Under the pieces are notes generated by a model, which was given only the letters and a program-made list of their open reading frames with translations, was not told the DNA's origin and did not search any database. This document shows positions 1-11,009 of a DNA stretch of 64,000 nt, one piece after another. The DNA comes from Mesostigma viride (lineage: Eukaryota; Streptophyta; Mesostigmatophyceae; Mesostigmatales; Mesostigmataceae). Numbering within the stretch: position 1 is the first letter of the stretch; every line of letters begins with the position of its first letter. A program made the position numbers and the translations under genes. The stretch is taken from the NCBI GenBank assembly GCA_009746045.1, contig RPFO01000079.1, positions 2,699,174-2,763,173 of the forward strand, written 5' to 3'.

Positions 1-3000
1 CAACAGACCTATTACACCCTAGCCCACCACCAACTGGGCCAAACCAAGTCAAATTAATTCATTTATGATGTTAAAAAGCTTGCCACAAAATCCCAGGTCA
101 TTCTGAGCTAGTTTGCCCTTAGTACATCATGTTATAGCTGCCACCCTGCATGCTTGGTACACCGTGGCATGAGGGACACCATAAGCACATTCCTAAGCTT
201 GCCCCCTGCAAATTGGGCAGAAGCACGTAAAGCAAATGCTAGAAGCTTGAAGAAGACATCCACCGACTCTTAAATCATTACGCAAGCAGGCATGACCACT
301 TGCGGGAATCACCTCATAGCTAATACCCAGTCATGATGCTAAAGGATAAAAGGGCCATCCTTTTATATTGTCATAATAAGCACCTGATCCTTATCATCTA
401 GGAAGCCCCAGCCATGTTTAATGGAAGCAAAACATATAGGAAGGAGATAACTATATCACACATGCTCACCTTCCCTACAACTTCACACCTTGTTTTCCAG
501 CAGGCTGAAGAGCCAAGACAAGCGTTTATGAGCTCGCCAGCTCCTTGCAACGTTGATGCCGCTCCCAGGCAGCTAGGGTCCTTGACTACGCAATATACAA
601 TGTCAACAATATGAAAAACTCCATAAAACAAAGTGTAGCAGAGCCGCAAAACTGCCCAATCAACTCTTGCTAGCTTTAAGAAGCATGGCATACGCAGCAT
701 AAGGCAAAACATTGAAACCTGCGGAAAATCAGATAGCGCAACTGCAACAAGTGGCGAACAAAATAGCAAGAACACCCAGAATCGGCGCCAAAGCTTCATG
801 CCAGGCACGTTTAGAGCGCAAACAGACTGGGCGGTGACATGCGGCAAATGAACGTACCACGGCCGGCTTTATTTCCTACCCAGGCGCGCGAGACAGCCAG
901 CCAGCCATGGATGGCTTGACCGCGGATCGCGCAGGCCTGAACGATATCATTTCAGAAATGACGGGAAATGGCCGCAGATCGAAGCCGCTTAGGATGTTTT
1001 CACGGTTTCCATTACTAAACGCTTCTTCCTGCATCAATATAACCCACAAATCTTAAATTCTACCGTCGCAGGCACGCATTCTAAATTAATATATGCGGCC
1101 AGATTTTCGGATTAGACCCCCGTGCAAATCTGGATTAAGAAAGGCACCGACTTTTCAAATTGTGCATATCTGGCTATGAAACATCATACTAGTACATCGT
1201 TTAAAACCACCGGCGTACATTTTTCGCTTGTCGCCTGGCCGATTAGGGAAATTTTTACGAAACGCACGTCGCCATGGCCACCTCCGCACGAGGTGGGCAC
1301 ATTGTGCACCACAATTTCACGATCCGGGGGTACCGGCGCGAATTTTTTGGCGCCAAAAAATTCCGATGTGTCCCGTCCCCTTAACATGGCATCGGAGGTC
1401 CGGGGCAAGATCTTTCAACGGAATTAACCAACCTCTAAGCGGCAGCTCACATTTTATTGAGCGCCTTGATCATAGTTTATATTTTCATATACGGAGCAGC
1501 TTGGTCGAATTCTTGTACTTGATACGACCATGATTATGGCGCAGATGCTACCGTGAAATTCAAGGCTTTCAATCGACTTACTTCAATGTGTGGTAACACC
1601 AAATATTCGGGGTGACACCTACCGTCGCTAAAATCCGTCAAGAATTTCCCAAGCTCCGGTGCGCAGGCCAGATCTACGCTTTTATACTTATATATGCCCG
1701 AAACTGATCAAACGCCAACATTTCGGTGATGGGGACGTCGGCACTGAAGCCTGGCACTCAAAAGGTGCCGGCTCTGGTTCCAGGCAGCGCCAGTGATTTT
1801 CTACCTGGCAGCACATTTTTGGCCGAGTGCAGTGCGTTCAATCGGCGCGGGGTCACTGACGGGCTCCCACTGAGCCGCGCGAGCTGTGAGCATCGACGAG
1901 AAATCGGCGGAGCTGTTTACCTCAAGAATTTTTCATGAGAACCGGTCTTTCTTTTGTACCGGCACCATTTCGCGTGGCATCAACATTCTTTTGGGCGCAT
2001 TCTTTTAAACCGGAATTCTTTTTAAACGGTCATCACTTCAAGAGCCCAGAGCCTGCCATGCTCCAAGTTTCCAAGAAAAAGGGGAACATTCCCTGGGTCC
2101 TGCTCTCAAGGCCAGCCTGCTGACACAGCTGCACACCACACTAAGGAGGGTGCTCACTAGCCCCCACGTTGTTTTCAGCACTAGTTGCAGTTTTATAATT
2201 CAGTCACATTTAACTAGTTGCAGGCACCACTAGCAGCAGTAACAGCTAGTTGCATTATCACGTGCCAGCACTAGACACCCACTAGCAACCAGTTGCCCCA
2301 TAATGTAAGCAGCAGTAACAGCACAGTCCCATCAGCACCATCACACTGGCATCAACAAGCACAGCAGGCAACACCAGCAGGAACAGAGTACACTGCATAG
2401 TCCATGCAGGCAGCTACCCACACTTGCCTAGCCAGCAAGGAGAAGTAGTAGCACCCAGCAGCACATGCATGACTCTCCACCACAGGCGTAGAGTAGATAG
2501 TAGCTGCAGTCAGCTGCACGCACTTGTCTAGCTAGCAAGTAGCAGTCCAGCAACCAGCTCTACATCCTCACGTCACAGTTCACCTTGTAGTAGTTGCAGT
2601 AAGTTGCATCAAAACCTGTTGGCAAACAAGTCAAAGTAGCACTACCAGCACCACACAAGACACTGTACCCACACACAGCATAGATCGTGTGTGCACACAC
2701 AACAGCTGACGTCACCGGTTTACCAGCAGCTACCAGTACAGTACTCAACGTTTCCAGCTGCAACCCTGGCATCAACCAGTACCGGCTACAGTCTGCATCC
2801 AGCCTCAACACTGAGCAACCAGTCTTTACAGTTTAAGAGCCTGTTTCCAGTTTGGCTCCACCCTCGTGTGGCGCACTCCATGTGACAATATGGGGCTACA
2901 CAACCTTGCCCTCATTTTTCTTGCTGTTTTATATCAAGACCAGGGTGTCGTGTAAGGAGGGAATCCACTTAGGTACCCGACTACCCTCGCCCAGGATCTA

Positions 3001-3661
3001 GCATTTGTATTTATAGACAGCATCATGTGCAAGGAGGGTGTCAAGAATCCTGTCTTGAATATGCCCATTATGCTGACCGTGCAGAAATCTATAATACGGG
3101 CAACTGTATTCGAGCCCTAATTAACAAATAGATATGCTCGGATAGTAGTACCTAAGTGGGATTTGTCCTACGTGAACGGACACTATGACTATGTGCCAAG
3201 TTGTACAATGGCACTAGGACCATTGGTCACTATCTTCACCAGATTATAGTATTGTGTCATGTGCATGTCATACCATGCCGTACCGAGTCATGCATGCGCA
3301 TGCACCATGTTCCAACATACCAGCTGTCGTTATCGACCCATTGTCGGCCCATGCGCATACCAGGGCCGCCGCCACCACTCACCTACCATAATTACCAATG
3401 TTCACGCTACCTTGAGGTAGCCATCGAAAGCCACACCAAATGGACGTAATAAATAATTTTCCTGGCTCCTGACGCTTAAGTCGGCAATGATTCACCACCT
3501 ACGAATTATTAATTTAAGTCCCCATAATAATAACCCCATGCCCTTTAACAAGCCGTAAATTATGGAAATCGGAGACGAATCGGTATCGTAACGGAAAGTC
3601 GTAACGGTTCGTTATGCGTTTCGACATTCCGAAGGACGCGAACCGGTACAAAGTTCGTGTC

Positions 3662-3757
3662 GGAACGGTACGAACGTCCGTTACCATTTCGTAACGTACG
3701 AAATTAGTGTCGTAACGGTACGAACGTCCGTTACAATTTCGTAACGTACGAAATTAA
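3662..3757. repeat. Two 50-bp direct repeats
   Basis: Two adjacent copies of a 50-bp unit built on GGTACGAACGTCCGTTAC and TTTCGTAACGTACGAAATTA differ at only a few bases. The unit is rich in ACG/CGT half-palindromes and may be the edge of a small mobile element, but terminal inverted repeats and a target duplication were not identified. Confidence 0.6.
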
Positions 3758-3769
3758 CCCTTAGTCCGG

Positions 3770-3840
3770 AAACAGTGCGATATATCGCACTGTTTGACTC
3801 CCGGTGGCGCGGCGCTCAATTCCCAGAGCGCCGCGCCACC
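3770..3840. repeat. Pair of adjacent perfect palindromes
   Basis: Positions 3770-3795 form a 26-bp perfect palindrome without a loop, centred on GATATATC. Only seven bases later, 3803-3817 (GGTGGCGCGGCGCTC) pairs perfectly with 3826-3840 across an 8-base loop. The arrangement would extrude as two hairpins and is typical of a foldback element end or a replication/recombination hotspot. No function is visible. Confidence 0.75.
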
Positions 3841-5122
3841 TGTGACGGATGTCAGTGGTCCGGTGGGTCTGGGAACACTTAAGGACGAAGGTGATGCATA
3901 GGTTTGGGGGTAATATTCGCCATAGCCTGGTAAATACAACGTGTATTGAGACAGTATCACGTGACTTTGGCGGGAAATTTTCACTCGCGCGCGCGCGTAA
4001 CGAGATATGGCTGCTAGCGTGCCGTTATCAAGGAAATTTTGCGTCTCGCGGCTTGTAATGGTTCAGAATGTTGCTCAGAATGATGATGCGTGATTTTCGT
4101 AGGTCAGGGGTGGCCAGATGTATAGCATTGGTAAAATACAGGTAGGACATTACTGCTTTCTTGGTCGTCAGTACCAGATGAGTAATGGGATGCCATATTT
4201 CGATTTTCTTCTTATGGCCCGGCAGTCTGCGTCAGCCCGAGCACCCAGTTTTGGTACGGGACATCCGCAGCAGCGTCCCTGTGAATTCGGATGCGTTTAT
4301 AGGTCATCTTTGCACAGAACATCAACCTGGTAATCATGTCGGATGCATGCATTATGCGGCTATGGCGGCCTATGACTGGAAAGCATTAGCCAGTGTGAGA
4401 TATGAGGGTCCCGGCCAGCAGAACCCGGAAAGGTCGTGATCAAGCCAGGTACGGCAACGTGTTTGCATGTCGTTTGCACGGGAATCTGTCGTTTATACAT
4501 CCATTTTACACGAGTGTATCAGTGCCTCTTGCAGCAGGTTTCCATGCCTGCTGTATGAGTGCTATTAGCCCCAAATCTGCTCAGTTTGTGGTGTTTCTTT
4601 GGAGGATGCCATTCCGTTAGTGCTGGTTTAGCACTTCTTTGTTTCCCAGCACTTTTTACAGTCCTATGTGGCTGTATACAATGCATAAGTGTGTGGCATT
4701 TCATGGATGGCTGCTTACGGGCGCGTAACCCACACACGTAAGTGAGCGCATTATATAGGTCAGATGGGCTATCCGTGCGGTCTGACCCAAGGAAAGCATG
4801 GTGGCACTATCTATTGACATTGTCCAACCCCAGAATAATTTTTTAGAACCCTCCCTGCAGGGGTAAACTACTAAGGGGATTTCCCTTGCCTGAAAATGAT
4901 CGTCTTTTGTCCAACTTTGGCAGTAAATATCTTGCAATGCACTGAATGGACTCGGGATATTATTGCATATTCTGAAAGCCCTTGAAGTGTAGATACTCCT
5001 AGCACCTTGGTTGGGGGTATTTGGAGTAGTGGCCTATGAGTTATGATTTTTTCCATTTTCAGGGGTCTAAAAATGCCAGAAACCCATTCCCGGACTATGG
5101 GTTAATGTCAGATAATTGTACT

Positions 5123-5629
5123 ATGAGTCTCGGAAGATATCTTCGGTACACGGAGGGAGGGGATAGCGGCGTACGGAAGTTTCAGTACGAAAACGAATTC
5201 GCGAAATACGCGGTCCCGGGATTCGCAAACGCGATCGAAACGGATTTCGAACGCGTGCCTCCCGTCCCGAGACCGTTTCAACCGGTATCCGAGTCCACCG
5301 CGAGCGAGTACGGAATGGTGGTGCTGCGGAGGGAAGATCTCGAGGCGCTGATCTCGTTGATCGAGAATCTTCAATCGAGATGCGGGGCGGGTACGGAACA
5401 GAGATCCCGAACTGTACCGTACTTGGGAACAAATGCCCGTCCACTGACTTCGAGCGTGCCGTCATACCGTACGTACGCGCGAGTACCTGGAGAATCTCTG
5501 ACGCCGGGGGATACGGACATGTCTCTCCCGGCGTATTTTCCGGCCGAGTACAACGGCGACGTGCCGTCGACGGTCGTGTACCCGAATTTCAGGTCCGTGC
5601 ACGGCCCCGGCGCGGTCGGGGGACCGTGA
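5123..5629 (+). CDS. Uncharacterised viral-type protein at the left edge
   Basis: An open frame of about 168 codons ends 30 bases before the next gene in the same direction. I do not recognise a family. The middle is rich in Pro, Ser and Tyr, with a leucine-rich segment near LRREDLEALISLIENLQ that could form a short coiled coil, which suits a minor structural protein. The frame is open upstream to 5036, but that part is AT-rich like the flank. I therefore place the start at the ATG at 5123 (alternative 5105), where base composition switches to the high-GC viral style. This makes it the first gene of the viral block and close to the left junction. Function is not assigned. Confidence 0.5.
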   Translation: MSLGRYLRYTEGGDSGVRKFQYENEFAKYAVPGFANAIETDFERVPPVPRPFQPVSESTASEYGMVVLRREDLEALISLIENLQSRCGAGTEQRSRTVPYLGTNARPLTSSVPSYRTYARVPGESLTPGDTDMSLPAYFPAEYNGDVPSTVVYPNFRSVHGPGAVGGP

Positions 5630-5659
5630 CGCGGCAAAAAAAAGTGTCGTCTCCATTAT

Positions 5660-7768
5660 ATGATGGATCCGTATTGGCCGTACCCGCCGGAGGACAGACT
5701 TCCGGGAAACATACTCTACAAACTACTTTCCGGCACGGCGAACGTCGGGAAGAAGGCGATGGGCTGGGTCCGAGGGAGCGTCGGATCGTGCGCGAGCGGG
5801 ATCGGCAAGACGCTCACGAGGGAGCAGATCGAACGGCTCGTGGCCACCCTGTACAAGGACCTGCCGGCCGCGTTCGTGAAGAAGACCCCCACGCCGACGC
5901 TGTGCATCCTCGTGGGCGACGAGGTCGTCGGCCGCATGCTCATGAACATGTGCAAACAGGCGCTTCAGGGCAGTCCGGACGCGCACGAACGTCTCGTCCA
6001 CGTGGCGTTCATGTTGACGAAGACGTCCAAAGACGTGCTGTTCCGGATCCCCAAGGAGTACCTTTGCGAGATCATTTCGCGGGCCACGAACACGACGCAG
6101 AGAGTCGCGATGTTGCAACACACGCCCGAGTTCAACAAGAAATTCGGGAACGAGGACTTTAGGGATCTGGGCGTGCGCGCCGGGCGGGCGTTCGCGAACG
6201 AGGCAGGCGGGGACGACTGGCCTCCGGAGGGGGCTGGGCGGGGGGGCGGGGGGAGAGGCATGCCTCCGATGTTCGTGAACAACGTGTACCCTCGCGGCCC
6301 GGTGAGACGCCAAGGACCGCCGGGCGGCGGGGGGAACGCGAACGTGTACTTTGGCGGTCAGATGCAGAACCCGTGGACGCATTTCGGCGGGCAGGCTCGC
6401 ACCCCCCACCAGGCGGCGTGCTGCCAGGTGGTCCAGCACTCGCTGAACAGCGCTCACAGGATGCGCGCGGAACGCATTGCGGGGGCCTTGAACCCGTACA
6501 CGAAGGCGGGGAGGAGCGAGGACCCGTCTCCCGGCGTGCCCGGTTCGTCGAGGGACGGGAACGCGCTGAGAGGGGACAAGGTGTTCGGCCCGGGCGTTCT
6601 GTGGGGCGGGTTGAGGCAGCAGGAGGAAGTGGGAACTGGGCACGAATATGGGTATATCGAAGGGTTATTCAAGCCTTCGGATTCTTTTGATATTGAAAAA
6701 CTATTAGAAGGCAAAACGGATGAGGATAAGAAAAAGGTGGAAGAAACCTTGAAGAGGGTAGCTGACAAATACCACCTTCCGGAGACAACGGCGGATATGT
6801 TCGCTCATACGTTGGAGAAAGAACTTCGTAAAGTAATTGACGTAGACTTGGCTAAAGAAATCGCCAAAGAAGCTGGTGGATCCATAGCGAGTGATAAGAA
6901 AGCGTTATTTATTAGTGGAGCTCCCATATCAAACATAGAAAGGCTTGTAGGCGTTGAATGGATGAAAAAGAACATGGCGGCTGGTGACCCAATGACAAAA
7001 GCTCAAGTGTTAGATCTGGTTGCTACAGCTCACGGACATAACAGTCCATACCGGGCCGAGCTGGTAAATATGTACTTGCACGAAGAAGAGTCAAGACTTC
7101 GAAAGGCAGGACGAAACACCGAAGCGGACCAAATCCAGAAATTGCGGGGGGGCATAACCGACGAATTAAAATCGGCGCCGAAGGAATTTAAGGGTTTGGA
7201 AGATGAAGAGAGAGCAATTGTAGAAGAAGCAATGCCATTACTGAACAAGGTCGTTAATAAGCGTTTCGAGGACTCTATAGACGATCTTGTTGAGTTTTCA
7301 AAAAAGGATCTTCCGCATCTGTGGGGTGATGTTACAGTGTTAGGACATTACAAGGGATCGAAAAGTGATGCACCTAACGCAAGAAAGGCAGAACCGTTCG
7401 TCAAGAATCTCGCCAACCAGGTCCGCAGAGCCGTTGATGAAGAAGCACTAAAAAAAGCGCACGCCGCTGCGAATGGTTTGCTCAAACTCATGTTGATCGC
7501 TGACAAAGACGGAAGCGCTGGGAAATGGGCCCGACTCACCATGTCACACATGAAGGAATTAGCCCAAGTAAGATCGGAAGAACTTAAACCGCATCCACCA
7601 GCCACACAAAAGCGTGTCCGTCGTAAGGCTGCTCACAAGTCCGGAGCCAAGGCCGTGAAGAAGAGGGCCCCCGCGAAGAAGAAGCCGGCGCCCAGGAGGA
7701 AGGCGGCCGCCACCAAAGCGGCGGGCCACTGCATCGGCGTCAACTCCAAGTCCATTTTCTGCGGCTAA
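5660..7768 (+). CDS. Large mosaic structural-type protein with basic histone-like tail
   Basis: An intact 702-residue frame. Residues 1 to about 180 look globular. Residues 185-235 are Gly/Arg/Pro-rich. Residues 335-640 are charged and helical. The last 60 residues are a Lys/Arg/Ala/Pro-rich tail (KKRAPAKKKPAPRRKAAATK) like the C-terminal tails of histone H1 or viral core proteins that bind DNA. I do not recognise a named family; a DNA-associated virion protein is an inference from the tail. Base use is uneven: codons up to about 6640 and after about 7610 are very GC-rich, whereas 6640-7610 uses many A/T-ending codons, as if the middle had another origin. The stop codon TAA overlaps the AAACG target duplication of the LTR element that follows, so the insertion just missed the coding sequence. 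Confidence 0.7.
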   Translation: MMDPYWPYPPEDRLPGNILYKLLSGTANVGKKAMGWVRGSVGSCASGIGKTLTREQIERLVATLYKDLPAAFVKKTPTPTLCILVGDEVVGRMLMNMCKQALQGSPDAHERLVHVAFMLTKTSKDVLFRIPKEYLCEIISRATNTTQRVAMLQHTPEFNKKFGNEDFRDLGVRAGRAFANEAGGDDWPPEGAGRGGGGRGMPPMFVNNVYPRGPVRRQGPPGGGGNANVYFGGQMQNPWTHFGGQARTPHQAACCQVVQHSLNSAHRMRAERIAGALNPYTKAGRSEDPSPGVPGSSRDGNALRGDKVFGPGVLWGGLRQQEEVGTGHEYGYIEGLFKPSDSFDIEKLLEGKTDEDKKKVEETLKRVADKYHLPETTADMFAHTLEKELRKVIDVDLAKEIAKEAGGSIASDKKALFISGAPISNIERLVGVEWMKKNMAAGDPMTKAQVLDLVATAHGHNSPYRAELVNMYLHEEESRLRKAGRNTEADQIQKLRGGITDELKSAPKEFKGLEDEERAIVEEAMPLLNKVVNKRFEDSIDDLVEFSKKDLPHLWGDVTVLGHYKGSKSDAPNARKAEPFVKNLANQVRRAVDEEALKKAHAAANGLLKLMLIADKDGSAGKWARLTMSHMKELAQVRSEELKPHPPATQKRVRRKAAHKSGAKAVKKRAPAKKKPAPRRKAAATKAAGHCIGVNSKSIFCG

Positions 7769-7772
7769 AACG

Positions 7773-8372
7773 TGTCAGGGTTTTAGTATAAACCCTGGAT
7801 GTGCCCGTTTGCCAGCCTATGTTATGTTGTGGCCAATCTTCTGTATTTTCTGGCCAAGGATATTATTAGGGCTGAGTAGGGCTTGCCGTGTTCTTTCCGG
7901 CGGTACTTTTCTTATGACGGACAGTTGAGTATGCACAAAGATATTAGGTGCCGAAGTTAGGATTAATTCGGCTCTACCTTGTGGTTGCATGGTACGGCTT
8001 GTAGGGCGTGAGTATCTCGTACCATTTGGCGGTGGCTAACTCCTAGCGCCGCGCAATAGTGGGGTCGAATATTGGTGCCGAATATTCGCATCATTGCCTA
8101 GTGGATTTTGTGTGCCAGTTGTGCAAGTGGAGACACTTTATGTGTTAAGTTAACGTAGGGATAATGTGTGCAGCCGACATTGGACATTGTTTAAGAGGTC
8201 GGCGTGCACCTTTTCACGTTACCTGATGGTGGGCCAGTTGCCTTGTGGCTTGGCAATGGACACCGGTCACGGTCCTTAAATTCTATATATGCGTCTTTTA
8301 TTGTATTAATGAAATGAGTTGTGCCGCAACATTTGAGCTCATTCATTGACGCATTTATTAGGATTTGTGACA
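7773..8372 (+). repeat. Left LTR of the LARD element
   Basis: A 600-bp long terminal repeat beginning TGTCAGGG and ending TTGTGACA, followed at once by the putative primer-binding site. It matches the copy at 9785-10383 over its whole length. Confidence 0.92.
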
Positions 8373-9784
8373 TGGTATCGGGAGGGAAAGTTCCCCACCT
8401 TTGAGACGACTTTGAACGACATTCTTGTGACCATGATGAAGCCATTTTACCCTGCCGGCGCATATAATTGATGGCGGCAGCGTTGTTACGTAATTTCGTG
8501 AGCAATGTCGTGAGGATTCATACGTCGCAGCATTTTGAATTTGAAGTTCGGCGGAACGGGCAGAAATTTCATGGGTCGACAGGCCTGGGCCAGCGCAGCC
8601 ACGCAGGCGAGTTGTTATATGTGTCAAAGCCAGCGGAACTTTCATGTTTCGGGTTTGCTGTGGGCTGGCGCCGCCTGGCGTTGAGCCCCGCATGGCGAGG
8701 TCAAGGCTCTGGTTCCAGCTGGGTGCAGACTTTTTTCTCTTTTTCTGTACCAGTGACCTGCGCATCAACATGTGGCTCGGAGCGGACGTCGGCTGGAATT
8801 TTGCGAGCAACCAGCGCAACGGATTATCGCCATTTTTGGTGGCGCAGCCTGCGGAATTTCCAGCATTTTTTGTCGACGAGGACTGCCTGCCTACCGGCTT
8901 TTTGTTGGCGATGAAGATGTTGGCCAGGAGTGCCAGCATGGTCTCTCTTTTGAAGCTGGCTATGCCAGTGGGTTTTTGATTTTGAAGCTGGTCAGGAGTA
9001 CCAGTGAGCTGCATGTTATTTTAGAAGCTCTAAGCCAAGGGAGCTTGTGACATTTTAAAGCTGACAAAAATATTTGCCCCCACTTATTTCTTGAGGGGGG
9101 GTGTGTTGACATGAGACTGGCTCGCGACGACATTTGTGGGGCCTAACGTGGCCTGTGGTCTGTATTGACCTACTTTGGGATGTACGCGCCTGCTTTGCAT
9201 GCAAACTTGGTGGTCAGCTGTGTTTTTGAATGGACGAGGCAAACTAGCATGTGCAGCCTAGTGTTTTGGCCAGTCTGGAGGTTGGGATCAGTCCAACCTG
9301 TTATGGGAGCGCTCTGGGGGAAGTTCTTGGTTGACTTTCCATGCTCGGGACCTGATCACTCCCGGGAGTTTGTTGGCACGACGGCGTGCCAGCGTGGGGC
9401 CGTGGAGGCCTTGGGACCGTGGTGGTCCATTTTAGGGCTATTGGTAGCCTGATGGGGCAGTGTTTGCCCATGTGTGCTATTCCTGGCAAGTGTAGTTGTT
9501 GTGACTTATTGCTGTGTTTCTGCATCAGACCTGGGACGCTGGGGCTGTCAGTTTATACCTCTAGGGACGCCTGGATGTATTTTGGAAGAGACGCAGGCAT
9601 GTAGCACCTTTGTTGTTATGACCAGGATGGCATTTTTTCAGTGAATGTGTTGCTGGATGGTTCCTTGGGAGGGGCTTCCCGGGTAAGGGGGGGTTGCTGG
9701 GGTATGTTGTACCCGGCAAGCCCTACCCTAGTTGAGGGGGACTTGACGTTCATTGGACCCTGCACTGGCAACGTGCAAGGGGGG
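8373..9784 (+). other. Internal region of LARD element, no coding capacity recognised
   Basis: About 1.4 kb between the LTRs. The longest open frames (about 100-220 codons on either strand) overlap one another in conflicting frames and show no motif of gag, protease, reverse transcriptase or integrase. I interpret it as a non-coding packaging/transcription segment of a parasitic element. Confidence 0.7.
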
Positions 9785-10383
9785 TGTCAGGGTTTTAGTA
9801 TAAACCCTGGATGTGCCCGTTTGCCAGCCTATGTTATGTTGTGGCCAATCTTCTGTATTTTCTGGCCAAGGATATTATTAGGGCTGAGTAGGGCTTGCCG
9901 TGTTCTTTCCGGCGGTACTTTTCTTATGACGGACAGTTGAGTATGCACAAAGATATTAGGTGCCGAAGTTAGGATTAATTCGGCTCTACCTTGTGGTTGC
10001 ATGGTACGGCTTGTAGGGCGTGAGTATCTCGTACCATTTGGCGGTGGCTAACTCCTAGCGCCGCGCAATAGTGGGGTCGAATATTGGTGCCGAATATTCG
10101 CATCATTGCCTAGTGGATTTTGTGTGCCAGTTGTGCAAGTGGAGACACTTTATGTGTTAAGTTAACGTAGGGATAATGTGTGCAGCCGACATTGGACATT
10201 GTTTAAGAGGTCGGCGTGCACCTTTTCACGTTACCTGATGGTGGGCCAGTTGCCTTGTGGCTTGGCAATGGACACCGGTCACGGTCCTTAAATTCTATAT
10301 ATGCGTCTTTTATTGTATTAATGAAATGAGTTGTGCCGCAACATTTGAGCTCATTCATTGACGCATTATTAGGATTTTTGACA
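9785..10383 (+). repeat. Right LTR of the LARD element
   Basis: A 599-bp copy of the LTR preceded by a polypurine tract. It lacks one T in the TTTATTA run and has TTTTTGACA instead of TTTGTGACA at its end. It is followed by the AAACG duplication. Confidence 0.92.
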
Positions 10384-10409
10384 AAACGGCCGACAAAAAG
10401 TGGCGGACA

Positions 10410-11006
10410 ATGGTACCATCCTCCATGGAGTCGGCGGCGCTGATCGCGTGCCCGTCCTGCGGCCGGCAGAAGGCGCCCGAGGGGTTCAACAACCGCAGTC
10501 TCCGCATCCGCGGGCCGTGTCGGGAGTGCCGCGCGGAGGACAACAGGAAGTTCAAGGCGTCCAAGGAAGGCTACTTCCGCCACCTCATTCGAAACCTCGC
10601 CAGCGCGCGCAAAAAGGCGCGCAGAAGTCCCCAGTCCGCCTCCCTGTTCGTCCGCGACCTGGTGGACATCTGGGACGCCCAGGGGGGCAAGTGCGCCATC
10701 ACGGGGATCGGGATGACGCACGGGCCGGACGCGGAAGTCCCTGGCCGGTCGGCGGTCATCGACTTGATAGATCCCAGTCTGGCGATCTCCAAGTCGAACG
10801 TCCGTCTCGTGTGTCGAAAGGTCAAGCGGATGAAAGGCAGTGATGACGTGGAATCGTTCCGTACTTTCTGCGCGCTCGTCGCGAAGGTTCCAGAAGACCA
10901 TGACGTGGACTTCGAGTTCGACACCGCCGACATGACGGATGACGTGGAAGAAGGCGAAGCTTCCACACGACCTCGCTGGGCCGACGAGGAGGAGCTGCCT
11001 GTATAA
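10410..11006 (+). CDS. HNH endonuclease with N-terminal zinc finger
   Basis: A 198-residue protein. A CPSCG...CRECR pair of CxxC motifs (residues about 14-37) looks like a zinc-binding finger. A basic helical stretch (residues 45-70) is followed by a typical HNH core: GGKCAITGIGM near residue 95, then VIDLIDPSLAISKSNVRLVC. The first His of the consensus is replaced by an Asp-type position, as in many recombination-endonuclease VII-like HNH proteins. Such enzymes cut DNA at branches or specific sites; in large DNA viruses they are often mobile or repair-associated. An in-frame ATG 15 bases downstream is an equally good start. The stop codon TAA lies within the TATA box of the next gene. Family assignment is fairly secure; the biological role is inferred. 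Confidence 0.75.
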   Translation: MVPSSMESAALIACPSCGRQKAPEGFNNRSLRIRGPCRECRAEDNRKFKASKEGYFRHLIRNLASARKKARRSPQSASLFVRDLVDIWDAQGGKCAITGIGMTHGPDAEVPGRSAVIDLIDPSLAISKSNVRLVCRKVKRMKGSDDVESFRTFCALVAKVPEDHDVDFEFDTADMTDDVEEGEASTRPRWADEEELPV

Positions 11007-11009
11007 AAG
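11002..11009 (+). promoter_or_regulatory. TATA box for the DUF5871-like gene
   Basis: TATAAAAG lies 49 bases before the ATG at 11058, followed by GGGGGGCGCC and a pyrimidine-rich leader. The TAA stop of the HNH gene is part of this motif, so the two genes are packed with no free spacer. Confidence 0.65.

Larger units (their letters stand above)
1..5110. other. Host-like non-coding flank left of the viral block
   Basis: This stretch is AT-richer than the viral block and holds only short, unrelated open frames with no recognisable domain. It contains CAG/CTAGT-rich low-complexity DNA around 2.1-2.9 kb, two 50-bp direct repeats at 3.66-3.76 kb and two strong palindromes at 3.77-3.84 kb. Around 3042 an AAGGAGGG purine run is followed by TGTCA, resembling the polypurine tract and LTR start of the element at 7.8-10.4 kb, but I could not define a matching LTR end. 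I see no gene that I would defend here. Confidence 0.6.
7773..10383 (+). mobile_element. Non-autonomous LTR retrotransposon (LARD-type)
   Basis: Two nearly identical 600-bp direct repeats (7773-8372 and 9785-10383) bracket 1.4 kb. The LTRs begin TGTCA and end TGACA. AAACG occurs directly before (7768-7772) and after (10384-10388) the element as a 5-bp target duplication. Just inside the left LTR, TGGTATCGGGAG resembles a primer-binding site for initiator tRNA-Met. Just before the right LTR is a polypurine run, AAGGGGGG. The interior has no reverse transcriptase or gag frame that I recognise, so it must have been mobilised in trans. The two LTRs differ by only about two bases near their ends, which indicates a recent insertion. 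It separates two viral genes that were originally about 40 bp apart. Confidence 0.92.

Noticed and set aside
398-847. 149-codon minus-strand frame with hydrophobic segments
   Set aside because: No homology pattern, no splice or promoter context, and AT-rich composition like surrounding non-coding DNA.
5040-5125. Direct repeat between left and right borders as a viral attachment site
   Set aside because: Only short matches such as TCCCGG were seen between about 5.1 kb and 37.8 kb, which is what chance gives.
5380-6643. Long Arg/Gly-rich frames on both strands
   Set aside because: They overlap the first two viral genes out of frame and have the composition of GC-rich shadows.
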